A stretch of DNA of 64,000 bases from Sphingobacterium multivorum (lineage in GTDB: Bacteria > Bacteroidota > Bacteroidia > Sphingobacteriales > Sphingobacteriaceae). The notes below the pieces were generated by a model. It saw only the letters and a program-made list of their open reading frames with translations. It was not told the origin of the DNA and did no database searches. Below are positions 19,160 to 29,835 of the stretch, in pieces. A program made the translations under genes and the position numbers. The first letter of the stretch is position 1; each line of letters begins with the position of its first letter. The stretch is from positions 62,001-126,000 of the forward strand of contig NZ_UAUU01000005.1 of the NCBI RefSeq assembly GCF_900457465.1. Direction: 5' to 3'.

Positions 19160-19687
19160 ATGAAAAAGATTATATTTTTTCTATTACTGATACCTTTTTG
19201 GGCAGCTGCTCAAGAACAAAATATTCAAAACTTTATCGTAAAAGAAAACCTTTCCAAAAATGGAAAACTGGCTGTAGTTGCATTGGATTCATTGGGAAAC
19301 ACCAATGAGACCATTAATGGCAATTACCTATTTACCATCAATGGTTTTTCGCAACCACTACAATTTCATGAGGGTGTTGCTGTCCCTAATCAGAAAATTG
19401 AGTCATCAACCTTTGTTTTCTTTAGCCATAAGAATCAACAAACTTCCAAGGGACGTTTATTCTATATCTATAAGAGCGATAGCGGACTCTCTCCTTTTGC
19501 CATTAGCGGATTGATGTTTTTGATTATCCCGGCCATTGTGTTAGGAATAGCTTACATGTTTAAAAAAGTGATTATGACGGCCATCGCGCTGGCTATAGTT
19601 TTCTTTTTATTCAACCATTCCCAAGGTTTGGATTTGAGTAAAATTTTTGAATCAATATTTTCAAGTCTCAAAAATCTCATCGGTTAA
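19160..19687 (+). CDS. Hypothetical exported protein with C-terminal membrane helices
   Basis: 175 residues from ATG at 19160, which gives a clean signal peptide MKKIIFFLLLIPFWAAAQ. A longer frame starts at 19109, but its first residues are charged and match the tail of the decayed upstream sequence. Residues 25-110 form a beta-rich extracytoplasmic domain, followed by two hydrophobic helices at about 112-150 and an amphipathic end. No family recognised. It converges on tamL, whose end is 69 bases away. Confidence 0.65.
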   Translation: MKKIIFFLLLIPFWAAAQEQNIQNFIVKENLSKNGKLAVVALDSLGNTNETINGNYLFTINGFSQPLQFHEGVAVPNQKIESSTFVFFSHKNQQTSKGRLFYIYKSDSGLSPFAISGLMFLIIPAIVLGIAYMFKKVIMTAIALAIVFFLFNHSQGLDLSKIFESIFSSLKNLIG

Positions 19688-19756
19688 CAAAGCGGTTTGT
19701 CTGAATGTCCCATCAACTGGTGGGATCAACGTAAATCATAACGAAACAGTTAGACA

Positions 19757-22106
19757 TTAGAACGGCATACCGATTCCAAAATTGTATTGAATAAAATTGT
19801 ACCTGTCGGGCCTATGGGTTTCATAATATTGGGCCTTAAATTCTTTTGAATCAAAGAAATGCTTGATAACCCATTGATCAGCACCTGAGAATTGCGGATC
19901 TTTTAGTTTAAGCCCGGCATCTAAGCGAATGACAAAATAGTCCCGAATCGAAACGAAGTCCGAAGCCGGTACCAATGGCGACCTGCCCAAGAAATTTATT
20001 GAATTTAAACTCCCCCCCGGATTTAGTTCTTCATCCTTCTTCAGTCGCCAAACATTTCCCATATCCAAAAATGTTGCTCCATTCATCTTTGCGCCCAGGA
20101 AGTTATTGAGTAACCTGAATCGATATTCGGCATTTGCTTCCAGTTTAATCTCCCCCAGTTGATCCAAATTACGCAGGTTTAAACGCAAATCCTCACTAAG
20201 ACTCTGCCGGTTATAGGCACCTGGCCCCAAGGTACGTGCCTGCCATGCGCGTATGCCATTCATCCCGCCGCTATAAAAGCTCTTTTCAAAAATCAACAGT
20301 TTAGAGTTATTACCATAAGGAATCGCTATCCCCGGATTAAAACGGAAGACAAACTGCCTATTTCCACCGAGATTTCGGTATAAACGATAATCGAATTCTG
20401 TCTTGGCGTATGAAGAAAGGGCACACCGAATATTTTTTTCTCACCATCGCATTCTTAGGCAATTTTGCCAAGGAGCTAATAAGATCCAATACGTTTCCAC
20501 TCACGTCCAATGTTCCTCTGAAATATTGAAAGTCCTCCTTGCTATTCAATTTTTTACCATTCAGGATAAAGGTATATTGTGTCCCTAAACCAAAATACTG
20601 ACGGTCGTTGCTACGTACATACAGCTGATAACCTTCCTGTACAAGCTTGTTCCGAAAATTGGAATCCAAGCGTCCATCCCGATACTCCAACACAATAGGC
20701 GTAAAACTATGGTACTTATTTTCTGTTTCATACCATGAGTAATTCAGCGACGTGATGAAATAGCGGTTTGAATAGGTTTTATCTTGATCGAACAACTGCA
20801 ATGTCATCGAGTAGGTCGTTTTGGGCAAACCAAACTTTCCACCTGGATTAATATGAAAGGGAACCATCAGACGAGGAATGACCAAATTTACGCCCGCTTG
20901 AAAATCGTTATTGAATATTTTGCTGGAAAGCCCACCTGCGAGGCGCGGATCAAACAATACACCATAACGTAATTTCACTTCCAATTGCTCCGAACCACCA
21001 AAGATATTACGTTGAGAGTATGTATTTCCAATATTAAATCCGCTCATACCCGAACTAAAGGTATACTCGCCCTCTATCTGGTTTCCCATCCGCGGTCTTG
21101 GAACGAAATCATAGTGCACATCGAGTTTATTGGAATCTTTTTTGACAAACTGCATCTTGACAGAACGAAAACCATTCATCTCATACAATCGGTCATAGGA
21201 TTTATTTTCCTCCCGCAAGGAATAGTACTGACCTGAGCGTAGATACATATAGCGTTCCAAAGGTTTCCACCTGAAACTATTTGTTTCATCAACAAATAAA
21301 AGACGTTTTGCAGAATCTAGGATACGACGAGGCTCCTTCTTCGACATTGTTCCATAATTCCTTATCGTCATATAAACACTATCTATTTGATACTTTTTAT
21401 GTATCGTTGAGTCAGACGGATTTTCGACATTAATTTTCAAGTCGATCAAAGGTCCATCGATCGTTGAATCTACCCCAGCACGCATATATTGCCTTACATA
21501 ATCGTAATACCCATTGTTACGCATCGAAATATAAAGTTTCTCCCGCTCATCGAGCAACTTTGCGGCATCGTACTGGGTATTGGATTTTACAGCAGTTTTG
21601 GGGAGTACCTCCCGTTCAAATATTGCCTTAATATCTTCATCCTCAAATTTTCGATCTATATTTCTAACTTGATATGGGACACCTTCATCCACTTTAAAAT
21701 CGATATGTGCTCGCTTTTTGGAAACTGAAATTGTTGGTTCGACCTTAGCTTTGAAATAACCTTTTGAAAATAGAAAGCGTCGGATTTGATTGGCGGATAA
21801 ATCGACCATTGCCGAATCCAACAAATGAGGTGGTTCGCCAACATTCCGAATTTTCTTGGTTTTATAACGCCCGTTTTTAGTATTGAACGTATTGTAAATA
21901 AATAGATTTACCCTTGAATTAGGTCTTATTTGATTGGAAATATACGTTTCGGATGATTCTTTCAATGCAGGGGTGACACCAGAAATCTGTACTTTTGTAA
22001 CCAGAGCTTGGTCATCGTCAAGATATTTTGAAGAACGGCATGATGCAAAAAATAACACTAAAAGCGTTATACTTGCAAATCCGATAAAACGAGGATACTT
22101 AATCAT
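19757..22106 (-). CDS. tamL: TamL-type Omp85 outer membrane lipoprotein (BamA/TamA family), frameshifted
   Basis: About 780 residues if two one-base deletions are restored. The start at 22106 gives a lipoprotein signal with lipobox FFASC and Cys23 (a TTG start at 22124 would overlap the divergent gene). POTRA-like repeats follow to about residue 330 (VQISGVTPALKESSE, GYFKAKVEPTISVSKK). The C-terminal Omp85 barrel carries GGMNGIRAWQARTLGPGAY and ends IQYNFGIGMPF. The frame breaks at the T7 run 20433-20439 and again near 20418-20423; inserting one base at each restores sense through both. TamL is the lipidated TamA homologue of Bacteroidota and is essential in Flavobacterium johnsoniae, so the breaks are probably consensus errors. 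No tamB is present downstream. Confidence 0.82.
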
Positions 22107-22114
22107 CAATAAAA

Positions 22115-22864
22115 ATGTTGTCAAAAGCGCAAATCAGTCTAATAACGTCTCTACAAAATAAAAAGTATAGAAAACAACACGGCCTGTTTATCGTTGAGGG
22201 TATAAAATCCGTGATGGAATTTATTTCATCAAGCTATGAGGTTGAGTCTATTTTCTACACGGGCGACGCAAACACAAAAGTGGGTAAAATCTCGCATAAT
22301 ATAAAATCCTATGAACTAACGGATACTGAATTCCAAAAGATTAGTACACTGAAATCGCCACAAGGTATCCTCGCTTTGGTCAAACTTCCTTTACAGCAGA
22401 AAATTGTACCAAGTAATTTAAAAAACAAGTTTAGCCTTGTACTCGATGATGTGCAGGATCCAGGCAATCTGGGTACAATTATCCGCACGGCGGAGTGGTT
22501 TGGAATCGAACATATTATCTGTTCCATTGGAACTGTAGACGCCTACAACCCTAAAGTAGTGCAAGCAACCATGGGCTCACTGGCTAGACTGCAAATCCAC
22601 TATACTGATTTAACGGATTTTATTCCGGCTACTGGATTAAAAGTGTATGGCGCCCTACTTAATGGTCAATCCATTTATCAGACTGTGTGGGCTAATGAGG
22701 GGCTAATTGTTATGGGGAACGAGGGAAATGGCATCAGTGATGAAATAATAGCGTTGATCGATCAAGCTATCACTATTCCGCGCATAGGCCAAGCCGAATC
22801 ACTCAACGTAGCCGTTGCAACGACCATCTTCTGCAGCGAAATAGTCCGGCAACAGTTGATCTAG
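22115..22864 (+). CDS. TrmH/SpoU family RNA 2'-O-methyltransferase
   Basis: 249 residues. The N-terminal substrate-binding region includes KKYRKQHGLFIVEGIKSV, typical of the RlmB/TrmH subgroup that methylates 23S rRNA. The C-terminal knotted SPOUT domain has motif 1 LVLDDVQDPGNLGTIIRTAE, motif 2 VMGNEGNGIS and motif 3 IPRIGQAESLNVAVA, which bind S-adenosylmethionine. The exact target nucleotide cannot be read from sequence. Its ATG is only 8 bases from the likely ATG of the divergent tamL, so each promoter must lie within or very near the other gene. A second family member, RlmB, is at 57472-58260. Confidence 0.9.
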   Translation: MLSKAQISLITSLQNKKYRKQHGLFIVEGIKSVMEFISSSYEVESIFYTGDANTKVGKISHNIKSYELTDTEFQKISTLKSPQGILALVKLPLQQKIVPSNLKNKFSLVLDDVQDPGNLGTIIRTAEWFGIEHIICSIGTVDAYNPKVVQATMGSLARLQIHYTDLTDFIPATGLKVYGALLNGQSIYQTVWANEGLIVMGNEGNGISDEIIALIDQAITIPRIGQAESLNVAVATTIFCSEIVRQQLI

Positions 22865-22889
22865 TAAGCTATATGATCTGAATTGCCGC

Positions 22890-23270
22890 TTATAACTTTT
22901 GATGTAGCCCGATCCTATTTCCTTCAGAATCTTCAATCTCCGCAACAGCAAATCCCAGATCGGCATGAAAAGTGGCGGGATATAGCTCTTTTCCACCCAA
23001 GCTCATGGCCCTTTCCAACGTAGTAGATATGTTTTCTACATGTAAATAAAGGAGTACTCCCTCGCGTGTAGGTTTATAAATTTCGCCTTTCGCCAGGGCG
23101 CCAGTAATCCCAGATAAGGTTTCTTGAAATGGAAAGTAAGCCATGTGGTTATCGTCAAAATCTTCCTGTTCAAAGGTAAAATTGAATAACTGGCTATAAA
23201 ACGCGATTGCGCGATTCAAATCCGATACCGGAATTTCAAAATAAACACCAGGATTTCTAAGTTCTTGCAT
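22890..23270 (-). CDS. VOC (glyoxalase/bleomycin-resistance) family protein
   Basis: 126 residues, a single vicinal-oxygen-chelate module made of two beta-alpha-beta-beta-beta halves: VYFEIPVSDLNRAIAFYSQL at the start and VLLYLHVENISTTLERAM in the second half. The C-terminal AEIEDSEGNRIGLHQ is the usual final strand. Metal-ligand positions of true glyoxalase I are only partly kept, so the reaction is unknown. It converges on the TrmH-type gene and is followed on the other side by the divergent MFS gene. Confidence 0.85.
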   Translation of the reverse strand: MQELRNPGVYFEIPVSDLNRAIAFYSQLFNFTFEQEDFDDNHMAYFPFQETLSGITGALAKGEIYKPTREGVLLYLHVENISTTLERAMSLGGKELYPATFHADLGFAVAEIEDSEGNRIGLHQKL

Positions 23271-23491
23271 GTTCTAAATAAAGGGTCTTCCCAAAAATAA
23301 TCTTTTTTTAGGCACTAACGTCCTCGCCTTCGTATTTTCTATCTTATATAAAGAATTCTATTATTTTTCCACCAAAAGAAACCGCTTAATCGTTCCAAAA
23401 ACTGTACATTTGCTCCATTCCCTAGAAGGATGGATAATCGCCACAATCCATTATTCTTTTTTGAATACTCACACACGATAAAAATAGCGCC

Positions 23492-24667
23492 ATGCCAGCT
23501 GAACAGAAATCCATCTATACGCTTCAATTTATTTTACTTTGCTTAAGCTCACTCCTATTTTCTTCTAGCTTCAATATGATCATCCCCGAACTACCCAATT
23601 ATCTGAGCAGTTTGGGCGGAGCAGAATACAAAGGGTTGATCATAGCGCTGTTTACATTGACTGCCGGAATTTCGCGGCCTTTTAGTGGTAAATTGACCGA
23701 TCGCTGGGGACGTGTACCAGTCATGGCCATTGGATCCATTGTCTGTTTCATCTGTGGTTTTCTTTATCCCATTTTAACATCAGTCGCGGGCTTTCTATTC
23801 TTACGATTGATACATGGTTTTTCCACTGGTTTTAAACCTACCTCAACTTCTGCTTATGTCGCCGATCTGGTTCCACAAAAAAGATGGGGTGAGGCGCTTG
23901 GGATGCATGGATTGGCCTTTAGCGTCGGTACAGCTGTCGGCCCAGCAATTGGCAGCGCTATTTTCGAGGCCTTTGGTATCAATGTGATGTTTTATTGCTC
24001 TTCTTTCATGGCACTTCTCTCCATCCTTATCGTCATTAACATGAAGGAAACACTGGCGAAAAAAGAGAAATTCAATCTCTCCATGCTCAAAATAAACCGA
24101 AAAGATATCATTGAATGGCGTGCACTACCTGCGGGAATCGTCACGTTTTTATCTTACACCGCTTATGGAGTCATTTTAACCCTAATTCCCGACTGGAGTG
24201 AATACCTTGGACTCAAAAATAAAGGGCTATTTTTCCTAGCCTTCACCATTGCGTCAGTATTGATACGTTTTGTTTCCGGCAAAGTTTCGGACCGTTATGG
24301 AAGACCTAAGGTTATTGTTGTCGGAATAGTTATTATCGCGATTGCACTCGTTGCTATTGGCATTGGAAATAGTTTCATTGGCATGATGATCGGCGCAAGC
24401 ATCTATGGTGTAGGCACGGGTATACTCTCCCCTGCTGTGAATGCCTGGACGATTGACCTTAGTTTACCCGAACATCGCGGCAAGGCGGTTGCAACCATGT
24501 ATATCTCCCTTGAAGCCGGAATAGGACTTGGCGCACTGCTTGCTGGATTGTACTATAGTGATGTTATCCTACGAATTCCAGTCATTATGTATGCCAATGC
24601 AGTAGTTTTGCTACTTGCTCTGACCTATATGCTGAGCTGGCAGAAAAGACACAGGGCCGTAAAATAA
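23492..24667 (+). CDS. MFS transporter (exporter-type, 12 helices)
   Basis: 391 residues with about twelve membrane helices in two halves. Motif A appears after helix 2 as GKLTDRWGRVP and again in the second half as GKVSDRYGRPK; helix 5 carries the antiporter-type GTAVGPAIGSAIF. This layout fits small-molecule efflux members of the family; the substrate is unknown. The ATG at 23492 opens a short polar tail before helix 1. It is followed by a hairpin terminator at 24725, so the ABC genes downstream are probably separate. Confidence 0.9.
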   Translation: MPAEQKSIYTLQFILLCLSSLLFSSSFNMIIPELPNYLSSLGGAEYKGLIIALFTLTAGISRPFSGKLTDRWGRVPVMAIGSIVCFICGFLYPILTSVAGFLFLRLIHGFSTGFKPTSTSAYVADLVPQKRWGEALGMHGLAFSVGTAVGPAIGSAIFEAFGINVMFYCSSFMALLSILIVINMKETLAKKEKFNLSMLKINRKDIIEWRALPAGIVTFLSYTAYGVILTLIPDWSEYLGLKNKGLFFLAFTIASVLIRFVSGKVSDRYGRPKVIVVGIVIIAIALVAIGIGNSFIGMMIGASIYGVGTGILSPAVNAWTIDLSLPEHRGKAVATMYISLEAGIGLGALLAGLYYSDVILRIPVIMYANAVVLLLALTYMLSWQKRHRAVK

Positions 24668-24724
24668 AGAAATTCAAGCGTCAAAACGACCAACAATCGA
24701 TCGTTGCAAGGCCGAAATAAAAAT

Positions 24725-24746
24725 AAGGGAACAGTCCCTTGTTTTT
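24725..24746 (+). terminator. Short Rho-independent terminator
   Basis: AAGGGA / TCCCTT with loop ACAG, then GTTTTT; 57 bases after the MFS stop. Its tail contains the -33 element of the next promoter. Confidence 0.6.
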
Positions 24747-24767
24747 AACTTCGATTTTTTACTTTTG
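24739..24767 (+). promoter_or_regulatory. Promoter giving a nearly leaderless ABC-transporter mRNA
   Basis: TTG at 24739-24741, 18-base spacer and TACTTTTG at 24760-24767. Transcription should begin around 24772-24775, just before ATG at 24776, so the transcript would have almost no leader. Confidence 0.5.
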
Positions 24768-24775
24768 ATCGTATC

Positions 24776-25690
24776 ATGGTTAGCAATTATTTAAAGCTTC
24801 AATATACTTTACTGTCTCGGCATATTCGCGCTACAGGACTGCCGGTTTGGCTCGCCTTTCTCCTGTTGTTTGGATTATGTTATTTTGCTTATTATGCATT
24901 GGTTCAATATCCGCTTTTTGGTTGTTATGCCCTACTGCTTGGCAATTTCCAAGCACTGTTTCTGCTCACAGAAAAAAACAGAAATGACTTTCTCAAAAAT
25001 ACATACAGTAAATACGATTTCCACAAAATCAGAATATTGGAAAATGGCTTGTTAACGCTGCCGTCCTTCATCATTCTTTTCCTCCACAACCAATGGGGCT
25101 ATGCAGTGTTATTAGCTATTTTGGCTATTATCTTTGCATTTTTGACATTTAAGGCTTTCGGAAAATCTATTCCGACACCTTTCGCAAAAAAACCTTTTGA
25201 ATTTATCATCGGATTCCGACGGAGCTACCTGCTCTTGCTTGTATTGTATCTCTTGGCCGGAATCGGCTTTTATGTGGCCAATTCCAATCTTGTTTTATTT
25301 TGTGTGGTTTGCATTGCGCTCGCCTGTGTTTTCTATTATCAATTACCGGAACCTATTTTTTACCTTTGGAATAACCATTATACACCAACAGTCTATCTGA
25401 TGCGAAAGTTTAAAAGAGGAATTTTACAATGTCTACTCTTGGTACTGCCCCTTCTTTTTCTGTATGTTATAATCTTTCCATCGGATTTATTTAATGTCTG
25501 TATTGTATTGGGCGGAATATTACTTTTGCTTCCTTTTGCAATCACCTTAAAATACGTCGCTTATCCACGGGAGATCAATTTCCCCGAAGGTTTTGCATTG
25601 GCACTTTGTTTTAGCTTTTACCCCTTGATCCTCGCGCTCTTGCCCTTCTATTATATCAAAGCAATCAACAATCTAAAAAACCACTTATGA
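24776..25690 (+). CDS. Multi-helix membrane protein, probable ABC transporter permease
   Basis: 304 residues with about eight predicted membrane helices (for example 24-44, 46-62, 87-120, 150-185, 220-275 and 277-297). No enzyme motif. Its last codons overlap the start of the ATPase gene by 4 bases (ATGA), the classic sign of coupled translation, so it is very likely the permease partner. No close characterised family is recognised; the substrate is unknown. The gene lacks a clear Shine-Dalgarno site, consistent with the predicted near-leaderless message. Confidence 0.75.
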   Translation: MVSNYLKLQYTLLSRHIRATGLPVWLAFLLLFGLCYFAYYALVQYPLFGCYALLLGNFQALFLLTEKNRNDFLKNTYSKYDFHKIRILENGLLTLPSFIILFLHNQWGYAVLLAILAIIFAFLTFKAFGKSIPTPFAKKPFEFIIGFRRSYLLLLVLYLLAGIGFYVANSNLVLFCVVCIALACVFYYQLPEPIFYLWNNHYTPTVYLMRKFKRGILQCLLLVLPLLFLYVIIFPSDLFNVCIVLGGILLLLPFAITLKYVAYPREINFPEGFALALCFSFYPLILALLPFYYIKAINNLKNHL

Positions 25691-26364
25691 TCGAGCTTAC
25701 GAATATCAGCAAGTCCTTTGGACGGCATCAAGTGCTCCACGAGATTACTTACACTTTTGAAAGCGGAAAAGTATATGGTATCGTCGGTGAAAATGGCGCC
25801 GGAAAGACAACGCTGTTTCGATGTATTGCTGGACTGGAAACCGCCTCGGGAAGTATAAAATCTGATTTGGCGCCGCTCAAAAACAATTTAGGTTACCTGA
25901 CCTCCGATCCATATTTCCTCTCTAAGCTCACAGGTGAAGAGTATATTTATCTGCTGACAGATGCGCGTGGTAAACAGATCAAAAACCTCAGTGAAAGAAA
26001 TATTTTCGAGTTGCCCTTAAAAGAGTATGCGAGCGACTATTCCACGGGTATGAAAAAAAAACTAGCCCTGACAGCTACTTTACTTCAGGACAATAATTAT
26101 TATATCCTTGACGAACCTTTTAATGGCATTGATCTACAAAGCAGCATTATTCTTACGGAGATTATATTACGCTTAAAAGCGATGGGTAAAACGATCCTAA
26201 TTTCGTCGCATATCTTTTCCACACTAAAAGATACCTGCGATGAAATCTTGGTACTCGAAAATGGCAGAATCAGTAAATCTGTTAACAAAGAACTGTTCGG
26301 AGACTTTGAGGAGGAAATGAAAGAAAAAATACTACAAAAAGATATCGACAAATTGTGGCTTTAG
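25687..26364 (+). CDS. ABC transporter ATP-binding protein
   Basis: 225 residues, a single nucleotide-binding domain: Walker A GENGAGKTT at about residues 37-45, Q-loop near LGYLTSD, signature YSTGMKKKLALTATLL, Walker B YYILDEPFNGID and switch His in LISSHIF. The signature Ser is followed by Thr and Gly (STGMKKK), as in ATPases of DrrA/CcmA-like exporters. It overlaps the permease gene by 4 bases. With no binding protein nearby, export or a self-protection role is likelier than import. Confidence 0.92.
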   Translation: MIELTNISKSFGRHQVLHEITYTFESGKVYGIVGENGAGKTTLFRCIAGLETASGSIKSDLAPLKNNLGYLTSDPYFLSKLTGEEYIYLLTDARGKQIKNLSERNIFELPLKEYASDYSTGMKKKLALTATLLQDNNYYILDEPFNGIDLQSSIILTEIILRLKAMGKTILISSHIFSTLKDTCDEILVLENGRISKSVNKELFGDFEEEMKEKILQKDIDKLWL

Positions 26365-26390
26365 CATGCCTAACACTTGAGATAAACAAT

Positions 26391-26939
26391 ATGGAAAAAC
26401 ACTTACCTATACTGGAAACTGAACGTTTAATTATCCGTCCAATAGAGATGGATGATGCCGCTTATTTTTTCGCGATGGATTCACAGCCGGAGGTTCATAC
26501 CTTTCTGAATAAGGAGCCTGTTCAATCCATTGAAGAAATGAAAAAAGCCATCGCGCCTATTCAACAACAATATGAAAAATACGGTATAGGCCGTCTAGGG
26601 GTCGTTGAGAAATCAAGCAATCAATGGATAGGCTGGACGGGATTTAAATATATTGACGAATTGGAGAACGGACGTATCGGTTTTTTAGACCTTGGTTACC
26701 GTTTCAGAACGGAATCTTGGGGAAAAGGCTATGCGACAGAAGCTTCACAAGCCTGCATGCAATATTATAGAGAACAGCTGATCCATTTTGAAGTACATGC
26801 CATCACACATACGGGAAATCTGGGTTCAAGACATGTCTTGGAAAAAGTAGGATTTCAGGTGACTGAAGAATTTCATTTCGATCTATGGGATATTCCCTGT
26901 TATTGGTATGATTTGGCCACTGACAACGAAACAAGCTAA
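26391..26939 (+). CDS. GNAT family N-acetyltransferase (RimJ/RimL type)
   Basis: 182 residues from ATG at 26391, preceded by a purine-poor leader. The frame is open further upstream, but MEKHLPILETERLIIRPIEM is the normal start of RimJ/RimL-type proteins. The acetyl-CoA site is the ESWGKGYATEAS segment (Q/RxxGxG/A motif), and the C-terminal region GNLGSRHVLEKVGFQV is also standard. The acceptor could be a ribosomal protein N terminus or a small molecule. It follows the ATPase gene by 26 bases and may share its transcript. Confidence 0.88.
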   Translation: MEKHLPILETERLIIRPIEMDDAAYFFAMDSQPEVHTFLNKEPVQSIEEMKKAIAPIQQQYEKYGIGRLGVVEKSSNQWIGWTGFKYIDELENGRIGFLDLGYRFRTESWGKGYATEASQACMQYYREQLIHFEVHAITHTGNLGSRHVLEKVGFQVTEEFHFDLWDIPCYWYDLATDNETS

Positions 26940-27082
26940 TTATATTAGTTTTAAAAACTAATTTTTTTAACTTTTCATAGTTTCGCTGGGATAAAACAAA
27001 ATGGTTTTGTATTTTTACACGTTCGAATAAAATACTATTTCGAACATTTCTGTATTGTACAATTTAATCTATTGCTGAGTAA

Positions 27083-29820
27083 ATGAGTGACGAAACGAAC
27101 TTCCCAACGGAAGATAATCAAGAAGAACTGGGATCAGGAAAAACAGAGAGCGGAAGTCAGACGATACCTTTATCAGGACTATACGAAAACTGGTTTTTGG
27201 ACTATGCATCCTATGTTATCTTGGACAGAGCCGTACCACATATCAATGACGGTTTGAAACCCGTACAACGTCGTATCCTCCATTCCTTAAAGGAAATGGA
27301 TGATGGAAGATATAATAAAGCTGCCAACGTCATTGGTAACACGATGAAATATCACCCACATGGTGATGCTTCTATCGGTGATGCCATGGTACAATTGGGA
27401 CAAAAAGATCTCTTGATTGACTGTCAAGGTAACTGGGGTTTCCCAATTACGGGTGACTCTGCTGCTGCTCCACGGTACATCGAGGGAAGATTATCCAAAT
27501 TTGCAAATGACGTTGTCTTCAATCCCGAAACGACTGAGTGGCAATTAAGTTACGATGGACGGAATCGCGAACCTGTCACCCTTCCTGTAAAATTCCCGTT
27601 ATTATTGGCTCAAGGTGCCGAAGGGATTGCTGTTGGTTTAGCGACCAAGATTATGCCCCACAATTTCATTGAGCTAATTGACGGATCAATTCAGGTATTA
27701 CACGGTGAACGTCCGAATATCTTCCCAGACTTCCCTACGGGTGGTATGGCCGACGTTTCAAATTATAATGAGGGGCAACGTGGTGGTAAAATCCGTGTAC
27801 GTGCAAAAATTGAAGAACGCGACAAAAAGACGCTCGCAATTACAGAAATTCCATTTGGAACGACAACCGGCGGTCTGATTGAAAGCGTGGTTACCGCAAA
27901 CGATAAGGGAAAAATTAAGATCAAAAAAATCGAGGACAATACAGCGGGAAATGTAGAGATCATTGTACATTTGGCTCCTGGAATTTCTCCCGATGTAACG
28001 ATCGATGCATTATATGCCTTTACCGCCTGTGAAGTCTCTATCTCTCCTAACACCTGTGTTATCAAGGATGAGAAACCTCACTTTATGAGTGTCAACGACA
28101 TTCTGACTGAAAACACAATAAACACCAAAAATTTATTGAAACGAGAATTGGAGATTCGTTTAAACGATCTTCAAGAAAAAATCTTCTTCAGTAGTTTATT
28201 AAAAATATTTATTCAAGAGGGGATGTACAAGCATCCGGATTATGAAAATGCAGGTGACTTTGAGGTTGTTGTGCAAGTTCTGAATCGCTTATTTGAGCCT
28301 TTCTTCGATCAATTTTACCGCGAGATTCGTCCAGAAGATTACAAAAAATTGATCGATAAACCAATGAGTAGCATTACACGTTTCGACGTTAAAAAAGCGG
28401 ACGAAATGATGAAAACACTCGAAAATGAGATCAAAGAAGTCAAGCGTCATCTACGTCAATTGACGGAATATGCCATTGCATGGTTTGAGAAATTGCGTGA
28501 TAAATATAGTAAAGACCGCGAGCGTAAAACTGAACTGCGGGTATTCGACAAAGTAGAAGCGACCCAAGTTGCGCTAGCAAATACCAAACTATATGTCAAT
28601 CGCGAAGAAGGATTTATTGGTTCGGGAATGAAGAAAGATGAGTTTGTATGCGACTGTTCGGATATCGACGATATTATTGTATTCCGCGAAGATGGCAAAT
28701 ATGTTGTCAGTAAAATTCAGGATAAAGTATTTGTTGGAAAAGGAATTATCCACGTTGCTGTTTTCAAAAAAGGTGATGAACGGACAATCTATAACGCCAT
28801 CTATAAAGAAGGTGAAACTGGAACCAGTTTTATCAAACGTTTCTCGGTAGTAGGAGTTACGCGAGATAAGGAATATGATGTGTCCAAGGGATCCAAGGGC
28901 TCAAAAATCCTGTATTTCACAGCCAATCCCAATGGTGAAGCGGAAGTCGTTAATATACAGCTTAAGCCGCACACAAAATTGCGTAAGTTGAATTTTGACA
29001 TGGACTTTGCCGAGATTGCAATCAAGGGCCGTGCTTCACAAGGAAACATTGTATCAAAATATCCTGTCAAAAAAATCAGCTTTAAAAGCTCTGGAGTCTC
29101 CACACTAGCAGGACGAAAAATATGGTACGATACCATCATGAAACGTCTAAACGCAGATGAGCGTGGACAATACCTTGGCGAGTTTGACGGCGACGACAAG
29201 ATATTAGTAGTCCTTTCGGATGGTAGCTACGAATTAGCAAACTTTGATCTAAGCAACCACTTCGACGAGAAAATGATCCGGATCGAAAAATATTATCCAG
29301 ACCATATCTATACAGTCGTGCATAAGGACGGCAAGAGCGGAACGTACTTTGTCAAACGTTTTAAATTTGACGATCAGCCTATTGGAAAACGTATTTCCTT
29401 TATCAATGAAGATGCAGGATCCAAACTGATCCTGATGAGTAATGCAGCTGAACCGATGGTCAAATTGGAGATTTTAAAAGGCAAATCCCAAACCGAAGAA
29501 ACCCTTGATCAACCTTTGACTGAAATTATTGACGTAAAAGGAATAAAAGCGCAAGGAAACCGCCTATCTTTCCATACCGTAAAATCGGTTACACTATTTG
29601 ACAGCGGATGAAGATTTAAGTCAAAAAAAGTAAAGAAAAGGCAGCCGAATCAAGTACTGATACCACAGAACCAACAGTTGATAGTACGACGACAGAAGTT
29701 GACAGTTCCGTGAACGAAAAAGAGGTCGAGTCAACCGAAAAAAATGACGACATCAAATTGGAGATCACCAATCCAAATGATATTCAAATCGATGATAAAG
29801 GACAGATGGAAATGTTCTAA
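27083..29820 (+). CDS. parC: DNA topoisomerase IV subunit A (ParC), C-terminal tail frameshifted
   Basis: Type II topoisomerase A subunit: the winged-helix region NDGLKPVQRRILHSL, quinolone-pocket segment YHPHGDASIGDAM and catalytic Tyr132 in AAPRYIEGR. The C-terminal beta-pinwheel lacks a recognisable GyrA box, which favours ParC over GyrA. The uninterrupted frame ends at TGA 29609-29611. Coding sense continues after two probable one-base deletions (near 29607 and in the A7 run near 29624) with an acidic, Ser/Thr-rich tail (TTEPTVDSTTTEVDSS) ending DDKGQMEMF at 29818-29820, making about 912 residues. The tail stops just before a strong terminator, which supports it being the true end. Partner ParE is not in the window. 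Confidence 0.88.
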
Positions 29821-29835
29821 CTCATATTAAATACA

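Noticed and set aside
19688..19756. Terminator hairpin between convergent genes
   Set aside because: Only a 5-bp stem (TCCCA / TGGGA) and no T tract; too weak to report.
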